Source of the DNA: Paracoccus amoyensis | Lineage (GTDB): Bacteria > Pseudomonadota > Alphaproteobacteria > Rhodobacterales > Rhodobacteraceae | Direction of reading: 5' to 3' | Assembly (NCBI RefSeq): GCF_014490725.1 | Contig: NZ_JACOQL010000001.1 | Coordinates: 186,001 to 250,000 of the forward strand | Length of the DNA: 64,000 nucleotides | Part shown: positions 17,805 through 26,066 of the stretch, piece after piece | Numbering within the stretch: the first letter of the stretch is position 1 | How the letters are laid out: every line of letters starts with the position of its first letter | Program-made: the position numbers and the translations under genes | The notes under the pieces: generated by a model | Database searches by the model: none | Seen by the model: the letters and a program-made list of their open reading frames with translations, nothing else | Told to the model about the DNA's origin: nothing

Positions 17805-18833
17805 GTGGCAGAACAGCTGGAAGGTCAAATGACATGCGTCGCCATTTCGCGGCCAGGGCCGCCCACGGTCCTTGTGCCCGAACAGCGCGACATCCCCCGC
17901 CCCGAACCCGGCGAGGTCGTCATCCGCGTCGCAGCGGCTGGTGTGAACTATCCGGACGTGCTGCAGCGGCAGGGTCGCTATGCCGTGCCGCCTGACGCGA
18001 GCGATCTGCCGGGTCTTGAGGTTGCCGGAACCGTCGCGGCAGTTGGCAGCGACGTCGGCGATCTGAAGGTCGGCGACGCTGTCTGCGCCCTGACCCATGG
18101 CGGGGGCTATGCCGAATATTGCCGCGCCCCGGTCGAGCAATGCTTGCCGATCCCCGCCAATGTCACAATGGCCGAGGCCGCGACCCTGCCCGAGGTCTAT
18201 TTCACGATCTGGTTCAATCTGGCGATGCAGGGCGATCTGCTGAACGCCCGGCGGCTGCTGGTCCATGGCGGCAGCGGCGGCATCGGCAGCGCGACGATCC
18301 AGCTTGCCTCGGCCCTTGGGGTCGAGGTCTTCACAACCGCATCAAGCGATGAGGCCTGCGATTTTTGCCGCGAGCTGGGCGCCAGCGTCGCGATTAACTA
18401 TCGTCAGCAGGATTTCTTCGAGGTGGTGCGCGACAAGACCGGCGGCGAAGGTGTCGATCTTGTGCTGGACATTGTTGGCGGCGACTACATTCAGCGCAAT
18501 ATCGACTGCCTTGCGCAGAAGGGCCGATTGGTGAACTTGTATTATCTGCAGGGCAGCAAGGTTCAGATCGACATGATGCCGGTGCTGGTGAAAAACCTGA
18601 TCCTGACCGGATCGCTGCTGCGGCCGCAGCCCTTGACCGTCAAGGCCCAGATCGCGGCCGGGTTGCAAAAGACCGTCTGGCCGCTGTTTGCGGCCGGGAA
18701 GATCCGCTCTGTCGTCGATCAGACCTTCCCGCTGAACCGCGCCGCCGAGGCCCATGCCCTGATGGAAGGCCGCAAGCATGCCGGCAAGATCGTGCTGCTG
18801 ACCGATTACGGGCAGCAACTGCAATCGGCCTGA
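17805..18833 (+). CDS. NADPH:quinone oxidoreductase family protein
   Basis: Zinc-free MDR-family reductase, 342 residues. It begins with GTG, placed eight bases after an AAGGAG site. An ATG eight codons later is possible but less well placed. Family motifs are VAAAGVNYPDVLQRQGRYAVPP near residue 45, the nucleotide-binding LLVHGGSGGIGSATIQLASALG and a C-terminal RSVVDQTFPLNRAAEAHALMEGRKHAGKIVL. Members reduce quinones or enoyl/2-alkenal substrates. Downstream of the TetR gene and presumably co-regulated with the acyl-CoA operon. Confidence 0.9.
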   Translation: MAEQLEGQMTCVAISRPGPPTVLVPEQRDIPRPEPGEVVIRVAAAGVNYPDVLQRQGRYAVPPDASDLPGLEVAGTVAAVGSDVGDLKVGDAVCALTHGGGYAEYCRAPVEQCLPIPANVTMAEAATLPEVYFTIWFNLAMQGDLLNARRLLVHGGSGGIGSATIQLASALGVEVFTTASSDEACDFCRELGASVAINYRQQDFFEVVRDKTGGEGVDLVLDIVGGDYIQRNIDCLAQKGRLVNLYYLQGSKVQIDMMPVLVKNLILTGSLLRPQPLTVKAQIAAGLQKTVWPLFAAGKIRSVVDQTFPLNRAAEAHALMEGRKHAGKIVLLTDYGQQLQSA

Positions 18834-18849
18834 CCGCGCAAGACGTGCT

Positions 18850-18886
18850 ACCCCGCCCCCGGTCATCGCGACCGGGGGCGTGGGGG
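18850..18886 (+). terminator. Hairpin after the quinone oxidoreductase
   Basis: A 10-bp stem GCCCCCGGTC/GACCGGGGGC with a five-base loop (18855-18879), flanked by C-rich and G-rich arms that extend it. Only a short T run follows, so termination may be modest. It lies 22 bases after the stop codon. Confidence 0.6.
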
Positions 18887-18888
18887 TT

Positions 18889-19176
18889 TCAGCCACGCGC
18901 TATTGCCCCATATTCGCCGAACATATTGGGTTCGTAATGCAGCCGTGATCCGTAATTGCCCTTCCCCCGCATCGCGCCGTCGCGGTGATCGGCGTTATAG
19001 GGGCATTTGGGCAGATTCACCGGGATCTGGGCATGGTTCAGGTCGGGAACTTTCAGCGGATCGCGCAGGAAGAAGACCGGTGTATTGTTGCCGAACAGGT
19101 CCCAATTGCCTTCCTGAGTATGGAATTCCATGGCGAATCCGCGAATGTCGCGTTCGGCATCGGCCGCGCCGCGTTG
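18889..19176 (-). pseudogene. Catalase remnant with a large internal deletion
   Basis: Reading the minus strand from about 19176, the frame gives [17 protein letters not shown], then [21 protein letters not shown], which is classic heme catalase N-terminal sequence. Directly after PDLNHA it jumps to [20 protein letters not shown] and [17 protein letters not shown], a part some 200 residues later in intact catalases. The N-terminus before RGAAD is also missing, as is everything after EYG. The active-site distal histidine and proximal tyrosine regions are lost. This is a degraded catalase gene, not a small protein of its own. Confidence 0.8.
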
Positions 19177-19314
19177 CCTCGACGTTAGCCAGGAAGGCGT
19201 CCAGAAAACACGGGGCTATTCACCGCGCCATTGATGGACAGTCATGGAGGACATGGTCCCTATTAACCGCCTTGCGGCGCTTTTAGGTGACGCTTTCAAG
19301 AACCTGGATGATTT

Positions 19315-19389
19315 TGGCTGGGGCGGTAGGATTCGAACCTACGGTACACGGTACCAAAAACCGATGCCTTACCACTTGGCCACGCCCCA
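19315..19389 (-). tRNA. tRNA-Gln (anticodon UUG)
   Basis: Complete cloverleaf on the minus strand. The acceptor stem TGGGGCG/CGCCCCA closes the molecule, followed by discriminator G and an encoded CCA. The anticodon loop TTTTGGT reads UUG, and the T arm is GTAGG-TTCGAAT-CCTAC. Position 27-43 is a U-U mismatch, the only flaw seen in the stems. Confidence 0.95.
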
Positions 19390-19483
19390 ACTGTGGAAGG
19401 CTGTCTAACTAACACGATCAGAGGGTGCAAGTCGAAAAATGAGAAAACTTGCGTGCCAAACGCAGCCCCGATATGCGCCCATT

Positions 19484-20659
19484 ATGGAACAGGCAGATAT
19501 CGTTATTCTTGGGGCCGGAGCGGCCGGATTATTCTGTGCAGGCTCGGCCCTCGGTCAGGGGCGGCGGGTCGTTGTGCTGGATCACGCAACCCGTCCGGGC
19601 GAAAAAATCCGGATATCCGGTGGCGGGCGATGCAATTTCACGAATCTGGCCGCCAGCCGCGAACGCTTTCTGTCGCAGAACCCCAGATTCGCGGCCAGTG
19701 CGCTGTCGCGCTACCGTCCCGAGGATTTCGTAGACCTTGTCGATAGGGCGGGTATTGCCTGGCATGAAAAAACGCAGGGCCAGCTTTTTTGCGACGGTAA
19801 GGCAACACAGATCACGGATATGCTGCTGAACCGGATGCGCGGGGCGGACCTGAGGCTGGGGAGCCAGCCACGTTCAATCAGCCAGATCGGCGACAGGTTC
19901 ATCGTCGATGCAGGCCAGCATAAAGTTGAGGCCAGCCGGATCGTGGTCGCGACGGGTGGCAAGTCGATCCCGAAAATGGGGGCGACGGGATTTGCCTATG
20001 ATCTGGCGCAGCAATTCGGCCTGCGGTTGGTCGAAACGCGGGCCGGACTTGTGCCGCTAACCTTTGCAGAGCAGGATCTGGCACTGTGCCGGCCCTTGGC
20101 GGGCGTCGCGATTGACGCGCAGATTGCCCATAACGGCGGCAAGTTTCGTGATGCGCTGCTGTTTACGCATCGCGGGATAAGCGGGCCGGTCATCCTGCAA
20201 ATCTCAAGCTACTGGCAACCCGGAGAGACATTGCTGATCGACATGGCGCCGGGCCGCGATGTTGCACAAGAACTGAAGAGGCAACGCGGGCAGGGCGGTC
20301 GTATGGCGGTTGCAACGGCGCTGTCGGCGATTCTGCCCGAACGGTTGGCCGCTGCCATTGTGGCGGAAATGGGGCTGGCCGATGCCAGATTGGCCGATCA
20401 GCCCAATGCGAGGTTGGAGGTCCTGGGGGCAAGGGTGAACCGCTGGCCCATCAGGCCTGTCGGAACCGAAGGATATCGCACGGCAGAGGTGACCTTGGGC
20501 GGGATTGATACACGTGATCTGGATGCCAAAACGATGCAGGCGCGGCATGTGCCGGGGCTGTATTTCATCGGCGAGTGCGTGGATGTGACCGGGTGGCTGG
20601 GCGGCTATAATTTCCAGTGGGCATGGGCATCTGCCGATGCCGCCGGAAAGGCCTCATAG
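19484..20659 (+). CDS. HI0933/BaiN-type NAD(P)/FAD-dependent oxidoreductase
   Basis: Flavoprotein of the HI0933 family, 391 residues from the ATG at 19484. The N-terminal dinucleotide-binding motif DIVILGAGAAGLFCAGSA is at residues 4-21, followed by GEKIRISGGGRCNFTNL and later VVATGGKSIPKMGATG. The C-terminus has the family ending GLYFIGECVDVTGWLGGYNFQWAWASA. An alternative upstream frame start at 19439 would add 15 residues without family support. Some relatives reduce bile-acid-like enones, but the role of most members is unknown, so only the fold and cofactor are firm. Confidence 0.9.
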   Translation: MEQADIVILGAGAAGLFCAGSALGQGRRVVVLDHATRPGEKIRISGGGRCNFTNLAASRERFLSQNPRFAASALSRYRPEDFVDLVDRAGIAWHEKTQGQLFCDGKATQITDMLLNRMRGADLRLGSQPRSISQIGDRFIVDAGQHKVEASRIVVATGGKSIPKMGATGFAYDLAQQFGLRLVETRAGLVPLTFAEQDLALCRPLAGVAIDAQIAHNGGKFRDALLFTHRGISGPVILQISSYWQPGETLLIDMAPGRDVAQELKRQRGQGGRMAVATALSAILPERLAAAIVAEMGLADARLADQPNARLEVLGARVNRWPIRPVGTEGYRTAEVTLGGIDTRDLDAKTMQARHVPGLYFIGECVDVTGWLGGYNFQWAWASADAAGKAS

Positions 20660-20662
20660 GTT

Positions 20663-22018
20663 TTAGCTGCCCTGCGGGTTCCGCGGCGGAGCAGGGGTCA
20701 GCAGGTTGCGGCCATCATCAACCCGTTCGCGGTCGACCATTTGTTCGAACGCCTCATCGGGTGTCAGATCAAGGGTTTTTTCCCGTTTATATGGTTTGGG
20801 TGCGGGGGCGGCAGGTTGCTGATCGGCGACTTCGCCACCTTCCATCTGCACGCGATAAATCATCTCTGGAACGGCAAAACCTGCATCATCCAGCGCACGC
20901 CGCAATCTTCGGAACGCCTCACCACGGGCAAGGTCGAAATCGGTCCCTTCCTGAGAAAGCCAGCCGCCTGCACGCACGACGATCAGTTCCTGATGCGACC
21001 CAGAGGGTTCGATCCACGCCACAGGCTCTGGCCGTTTCATGACGAAATCCATGCCCGCCATCGTCTTGATCGCCAGATCGCGCGCCAGCCACATATCCGA
21101 GGCGGGGTTGATGACCAGATCCACCATGAAGCGCCGTTCGGGATTGCGCGTATAGTTGATGATCACTGCCTTGTAGATGATCTGGTTCGGGATGCGAATG
21201 TGGTTGCCGTCCAGCGTCAGCAGCGAGGTTCCTCGGCTGGTCATGCGGATCACGCGGCCACGCAGGTTGTTCACCTCGATCAGGTCATTCGGATTGAAGG
21301 GCTGCCGCAGCGACAGAATCAGCGTCGCGACGAAATTTTCGATGGTATCGCGAGAGGCGAAGCTGAGCGACAGACCAAAGATACCTGCGGCACCCAGCAA
21401 GGTGCCCAACAGGGCGCCCGCTTCCATCAAGTCCAATGCCACGACCAGCGCCACGATCCACGATGTCAGCCGGATTGTCTGGGCCAGGAAATCGGCGATG
21501 AACGGATTCGGGGTCAGATGCTCGATCGTTTTGCGCCGCCGGGAAATCCAACCCCCAACGATCACGATAACCGCACCGACCCCAAGGCCCAGAAGGACAA
21601 AGGGGAAGCCCGCAGCAATCGTGTTCAAACGCTGCTGAAACCGTTCCCGGACCGTTTCCAGTCTGGCACCGATATCGGTGCTGAGCGCGACTTTGTTTTC
21701 AATCGCCACCACCCCATCGACGCGGGACATCAGCTCGTTCAGGCGGGTGATGGTCTGCTGTTCGGTAACCTCACCTTCCAGCGTGACGACGCCAGCGCGA
21801 ACGCGGGCCGTGATCGCCGAAAAGGCGGGCACTTGGTTGAGGATGCCGTCAATTCGGGTGCGAATCGCGAAATCCGTCGCGGGATTGTCGCGGACCGATA
21901 TGGTTCCGACGGGGGCTTCGTTTGTGCCTGCATCATCGCGGGCCTGTGCGCTGGCCATCGGTGCCAGCGTCAGGCTTGCGATCAGCAGAAAAAATCGAAA
22001 AACCCGCCAGAACCTCAT
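20663..22018 (-). CDS. Mechanosensitive ion channel MscS with BON domain
   Basis: Membrane channel protein of 451 residues. A signal peptide (cleavage near SAQA) is followed by a periplasmic BON-like domain around residues 45-105. Three hydrophobic segments then lead to the MscS core LGAAGIFGLSLSFASRDTIENF with the pore helix and FNPNDLIEVNNLRGRVIRM in the beta domain. The C-terminal 60 residues are hydrophilic. It would release solutes under osmotic downshock. It overlaps kdsA by four bases (ATGA), so the capsule/KDO genes and the channel are translated together. Confidence 0.9.
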   Translation of the reverse strand: MRFWRVFRFFLLIASLTLAPMASAQARDDAGTNEAPVGTISVRDNPATDFAIRTRIDGILNQVPAFSAITARVRAGVVTLEGEVTEQQTITRLNELMSRVDGVVAIENKVALSTDIGARLETVRERFQQRLNTIAAGFPFVLLGLGVGAVIVIVGGWISRRRKTIEHLTPNPFIADFLAQTIRLTSWIVALVVALDLMEAGALLGTLLGAAGIFGLSLSFASRDTIENFVATLILSLRQPFNPNDLIEVNNLRGRVIRMTSRGTSLLTLDGNHIRIPNQIIYKAVIINYTRNPERRFMVDLVINPASDMWLARDLAIKTMAGMDFVMKRPEPVAWIEPSGSHQELIVVRAGGWLSQEGTDFDLARGEAFRRLRRALDDAGFAVPEMIYRVQMEGGEVADQQPAAPAPKPYKREKTLDLTPDEAFEQMVDRERVDDGRNLLTPAPPRNPQGS

Positions 22019-22857
22019 GCCATGACGGGATCGGCTTTTGCCAGCTGGTCGAACTGCATCAGCGAGGCGACCAGGGATGGCATCTTGTCCAGATAGATCA
22101 TGTTCGGCCCGTCAGAGGGGGCATTATCGGGATCCTGATGGGTTTCGATGAAGACACCCGCAACGCCCAGCGACACCGCCGCCCGCGCCATCACAGGTGC
22201 AAATTCGCGCTGTCCGCCGGATGAACCGCCCTGACCGCCCGGTTGCTGCACCGAATGGGTCGCATCCATGATGACGGGATAGCCTGTCCGCTCCATCGTG
22301 GGCAGCGAACGCATGTCTGCGACCAAAGTGTTATAGCCAAAGCTGGTTCCGCGTTCGGTCAGCATGATCTTGTCATTGCCGGTCGAGGCGACTTTATCCG
22401 CGACGTTGGCCATATCCCATGGGGCCAGAAATTGCCCCTTCTTGATATTCACCACCGCACCGCTGCGACCTGCAGCCAGCAACAGATCGGTCTGCCGGGA
22501 CAGGAAGGCGGGAATCTGGATAATGTCGACGACTTCTGCGGCGCGGGTGGCCTGTTCGATGTCATGCACATCGGTCAGCACCGGGCAGCCAAGACGGTCG
22601 CGCACCGTCGCCAGCATTTCCAGCCCTTCTTCAATGCCGATACCGCGTTTGCCGCCAAGCGAGGTCCGGTTGGCTTTGTCATAGCTGGCCTTGAAGACAT
22701 AGCTTGCGCCTTCTTTCGCGCAGATTTCGGCCATCTTCTCACCGATCATCAGAGCGTGGTCCAGTGTTTCCAATTGGCATGGACCGGCAATGATCGTCAG
22801 CGGCAGGTCGTTGCCACAGGTGATATTGCCGATCTGAACGTGCTTTTGCTGGGTCAT
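22015..22857 (-). CDS. kdsA: 3-deoxy-8-phosphooctulonate synthase
   Basis: Cytoplasmic enzyme joining phosphoenolpyruvate and arabinose 5-phosphate to KDO 8-phosphate, the LPS-core and capsule-linker sugar. The 280-residue length is standard. Recognisable parts are IAGPCQLETLDHALMIGEKM near residue 20, KASYDKANRTSLGGKRG, VLTDVHDIEQATRAAEVVDIIQIPAFL and the C-terminal GVFIETHQDPDNAPSDGPNM. It overlaps the KpsE-like gene by four bases and mscS by four. Its place beside capsule export genes suggests that KDO is made here for a capsule linker as well as for LPS. Confidence 0.96.
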   Translation of the reverse strand: MTQQKHVQIGNITCGNDLPLTIIAGPCQLETLDHALMIGEKMAEICAKEGASYVFKASYDKANRTSLGGKRGIGIEEGLEMLATVRDRLGCPVLTDVHDIEQATRAAEVVDIIQIPAFLSRQTDLLLAAGRSGAVVNIKKGQFLAPWDMANVADKVASTGNDKIMLTERGTSFGYNTLVADMRSLPTMERTGYPVIMDATHSVQQPGGQGGSSGGQREFAPVMARAAVSLGVAGVFIETHQDPDNAPSDGPNMIYLDKMPSLVASLMQFDQLAKADPVMA

Positions 22858-24644
22858 GTTGAAACCTGCTCGCGGAGAATGGACGTTGTCAGGGACAACA
22901 TAAGGTAAATTCCGGAAAATATAAGGAAGGCCACCAGAGTGTTCTGAAATGCCTTGGGATAGGTTGCTTCATCTGGCGGGACGGGGGTGATCGACAGGGA
23001 CAGGTAGCGCACTTGCTTGTTCGCCTCGATCCGGGCGGATTCCATTTGTTCGGCGGCGGCGGCCAGCAATTCCTGACGTGTCAGCAAATCACTTTCCGCA
23101 ATTCGCAATTCGCCGCCTATCGTCGCCAGAGAGCTGCGTGTTTCATCGCCCTGCGTCAGTTGCTGACGGGTATCGGCGATCATTTCTTCCAAACGCGCTA
23201 CGTCACCTCGCACGGCGGAAACGCGGCTTTCATTCGGGCGGGTATTCGACAACAGCTGCCCCAACTCCAACCGCTTTGCGGACAGCTGATTTTCCAACGA
23301 GGCGATCTGATTCATCACGACCGTGCTTTCGGCGGCCGGATCAAGCACGCCCAGCGATTGTTGCAGTTCCTGCACGCGTTGCTGCGCGGCGACCACCTTT
23401 GCTTCGGCATCCTCATAGACCTGAACAGCGCCCTCCATCTGGTCGGCACGCAATCTGGCGGTCATATGATCCACGCGTTCTTCAGCATAGTCGATCAGTG
23501 CCCGCGAGAATGCTTCGCTGATTTCGGGGTTCGGGGCGATAACCTCCATATCCAGCATCCCCTCGGTCGGATCATAGCCGATTTTTACCGATTTCTGATA
23601 CAGCCGGTAGGTCGCCTCATTCGTGGCATCAGCTGGCAACCGTTTCAGGGGGTCAATGGACGGATCCTGATAGGCCGCCCGGAACCCCTTATCCGCGTTC
23701 AAGCGCATCATCGCATCGCGTGACGACAGATAATTCTGCACGCTGACCGCATCACTATTGGCCTGCATCCCGGCGATGGCGTTTCCTTCACCGCCCAAAC
23801 CGCTGACGCTGGCGAATTGAATCTGAAACTGAGAATGCGTGGCGTAAAGTGGCGTCGCGACGCGGAAATAATAAAGCCCTGCAATTACCGTCGGCAACAC
23901 AACCAACAGCAACAGGCGCATCGCCAGAAACAGCATGCGGCGGCGGCGGCGGCGGGCGATATCGCGTTGAATTTTGAAGATTTCTGCGGCGCGGCGATCT
24001 TCGTCCAGCGTCTCTCGCGGGGGCAAGCGCGCCCCGCCCGCGCTTGGCAGTGGCAACGGCATGCTTTGCTGGGCAGGGCGAACAAGGGCAAGCGGCTGCT
24101 GAGATGGTTTTGCCTGTGACCTGCTGCCTTCGGACGACAGAATTTGCCCCAGGGCTGCCCGGTGCGACGGGTCAATGCCGCGTTCTCGCAGGCGAAGGAC
24201 CGCCTCTTCGTCGGATTCGACATTGATATGATGCAGCCCCGCAATGCGGCGTGCGATGCGCAACTGTCGTGCCGACAGGTTTTCGGCCCGAATCGCCGCC
24301 AGCTTGGCGTCCAGATCATCTTCATTGCCGGGGGACGACGGCTTGTGGCCGACGTTACCGGCTTTCTTTGCGGCGGCGTCGGCGGCGGCGCGCAATCCAT
24401 CAAGCCCGTCGTCGACGGGGTCCGTGCGCATGAACCGCGCACGCTTTGCGGCAGCGTCACTTGTGGCGCTGTCCCCCGGTTTCGCGGTTGCGGCCTGGTC
24501 CGCGCCGGTGGGTAGCGGGCTTGCTTTCTTCTGAACCTCGACCCGGATGCGAGGATCGGTTGCAGGCGTCTTCGCCGCTTGTCCCGGCTGCACAGCCTCA
24601 TCGGCCGAGATGTGGAAGCGGCGGGCCTTAGGCGGTGTAGTCAT
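22854..24644 (-). CDS. Capsule polysaccharide export inner-membrane protein, KpsE/CtrB type
   Basis: Polysaccharide co-polymerase-like export protein, 596 residues from the ATG at 24644. The first 210 residues are low-complexity and charged (many Ala, Asp, Lys, Pro) and look disordered. A hydrophobic helix LLLLVVLPTVIAGLYYFRV precedes a periplasmic part with long coiled-coil helices (residues about 390-530). A second membrane helix LVAFLIFSGIYLMLSLTTSI lies near the C-terminus. That is the KpsE/CtrB/BexC plan with an added N-terminal tail. It overlaps the ATPase gene by 17 bases. The KpsM permease gene is not adjacent. Confidence 0.85.
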   Translation of the reverse strand: MTTPPKARRFHISADEAVQPGQAAKTPATDPRIRVEVQKKASPLPTGADQAATAKPGDSATSDAAAKRARFMRTDPVDDGLDGLRAAADAAAKKAGNVGHKPSSPGNEDDLDAKLAAIRAENLSARQLRIARRIAGLHHINVESDEEAVLRLRERGIDPSHRAALGQILSSEGSRSQAKPSQQPLALVRPAQQSMPLPLPSAGGARLPPRETLDEDRRAAEIFKIQRDIARRRRRRMLFLAMRLLLLVVLPTVIAGLYYFRVATPLYATHSQFQIQFASVSGLGGEGNAIAGMQANSDAVSVQNYLSSRDAMMRLNADKGFRAAYQDPSIDPLKRLPADATNEATYRLYQKSVKIGYDPTEGMLDMEVIAPNPEISEAFSRALIDYAEERVDHMTARLRADQMEGAVQVYEDAEAKVVAAQQRVQELQQSLGVLDPAAESTVVMNQIASLENQLSAKRLELGQLLSNTRPNESRVSAVRGDVARLEEMIADTRQQLTQGDETRSSLATIGGELRIAESDLLTRQELLAAAAEQMESARIEANKQVRYLSLSITPVPPDEATYPKAFQNTLVAFLIFSGIYLMLSLTTSILREQVST

Positions 24645-25281
24645 AATATTGTTTCGCTTCGTCGAGGGATTCGAACATGTAAAGCCGCCCATCCCGCAGG
24701 ATCGCGGCAGAATCACAGAATTTTTCAATCGTGGCCGGTTGGTGCGATACGATGATCACCGTCGCCTTGCTAAGCCGTTCATACAGCACAGATCCTGCCT
24801 TGCGGTTAAATTCGACATCGGTTGTTTGCGGCATGCCTTCGTCGATCAGATAGATGTCGAATTCCAGCGACAGCAGCAGTGAAAAATTGAACCGCTGTCG
24901 CATTCCGGCCGAGTAGGTGCCCACGGGCCGGTCGAAATATTCGTCGATATCGGTCAGCCAGCGTGCAAAGGCAGAGACATAGTCAGGATCCAGCCCGTAA
25001 AGCCGCGCGATATAGCGGGCGTTTTCATTGGCGGACAAACGCGCCACCAGACCGCCCATGAAGCCAAGCGGGAAGGAAATCCGGCTGGTGCGGCGGATTT
25101 TCCCTTCATCAGGTTTTTCCAATCCGCACATCATGTTGATCAGTGTGGTTTTGCCGGTACCATTTGGCGCAAGAATGCCGACCGAATTGCCGGGTTCGAC
25201 GCGAAAAGACGCGTGGTCAAGGATCACCTTGCGCCGCGTTCCCGTCCAGAAGGACTTGGAGACGTTGTCGAATTCCAGCAT
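24628..25281 (-). CDS. Capsule polysaccharide export ATP-binding protein, KpsT type
   Basis: ATPase of an ABC-2 polysaccharide exporter, 217 residues from ATG (a GTG five codons earlier is possible). Walker A is GILAPNGTGKTTLINMMCG; note Pro in place of the commoner Gly-rich variant. The signature region is TYSAGMRQRFNFSLLLSLEFDIYLIDE, which lacks a standard LSGGQ as KpsT/CtrD proteins do. The H-loop is VIIVSHQPATI. It overlaps the KpsE-like gene. The membrane partner KpsM must be encoded elsewhere if the exporter works. Confidence 0.9.
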   Translation of the reverse strand: MLEFDNVSKSFWTGTRRKVILDHASFRVEPGNSVGILAPNGTGKTTLINMMCGLEKPDEGKIRRTSRISFPLGFMGGLVARLSANENARYIARLYGLDPDYVSAFARWLTDIDEYFDRPVGTYSAGMRQRFNFSLLLSLEFDIYLIDEGMPQTTDVEFNRKAGSVLYERLSKATVIIVSHQPATIEKFCDSAAILRDGRLYMFESLDEAKQYYDYTA

Positions 25282-25448
25282 GGCTTTTGTCACCACCCAC
25301 TTACTTGCCCGAACCAGCGATCTTCCGCATGCGTGTCGTGCATCGGTATTTCGGCAGTCGCTGACTGTCCACAGTTCCCTTGGTGATGCCAGATGAAAGA
25401 TAGTTGTGTCACCCTTCTTTCGTGAAGCATTTTTACTAGATAGGTGGG

Positions 25449-26024
25449 ATGACCGATCTTCAGCAGAAAATCAGGGCATGTCGCCTATGTGAAACGCGCT
25501 TTGCCGCAACGGCCACACGGCATCGGCCGAAGCCGGTGGTCTGGTTTCAAACGGGTGCGCCCATCCTGATCGTGGGGCAGGCTCCGGGGATGCGGGTGCA
25601 TGAAAGCGGCAAACCCTTTACCGATCGATCCGGGGACAGGCTGCGGCAATGGATGGGGATTGATGCGGAGATGTTCTATGATCGCAGCCGGACTGCCATC
25701 GTGCCGATGGCTTTCTGTTTTCCGGGCTATGATGCCAAGGGGGCCGACCTGCCGCCGCCGTCACTTTGTGCGGCGACATGGCGTCAGCAGGTCATGGACA
25801 GGCTGCAACCCAAGCTGACCTTGCTGGTGGGCGGGCATGCGATGAAATGGCATCTGGGCGCGCAGAACGTGACCAGGACCGTTGCGAACTGGCGTGATCA
25901 TGCACCTGCGATCTTTCCCCTGCCGCATCCCTCATGGCGAAATACGGGCTGGCTGAAACGCAATCCGTGGTTCGAAGCTGACCTGTTACCTGAATTGCGC
26001 ACCGCTGTTGCGGCAATGCTGTAA
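25449..26024 (+). CDS. Uracil-DNA glycosylase family protein
   Basis: DNA-repair-fold protein of 191 residues. The N-terminal CRLCETR and the active-site-like GQAPGMRVHESGKPFTDRSGDRL correspond to motif A of UDG families 4 and related groups. The C-terminal PLPHPSWRNTGWLKRNPWFE supplies the HPS motif B. Only two of the cysteines expected for a family 4 iron-sulfur cluster are evident (CRLC), so it may belong to a cluster-free branch. It would excise uracil or a similar damaged base; activity is not certain. It is divergent from kpsT and precedes prfC by 42 bases. Confidence 0.85.
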   Translation: MTDLQQKIRACRLCETRFAATATRHRPKPVVWFQTGAPILIVGQAPGMRVHESGKPFTDRSGDRLRQWMGIDAEMFYDRSRTAIVPMAFCFPGYDAKGADLPPPSLCAATWRQQVMDRLQPKLTLLVGGHAMKWHLGAQNVTRTVANWRDHAPAIFPLPHPSWRNTGWLKRNPWFEADLLPELRTAVAAML

Positions 26025-26066
26025 GGCCAATTGCACAACCGCCCGTTCGGCTATACATGCGCGGGC

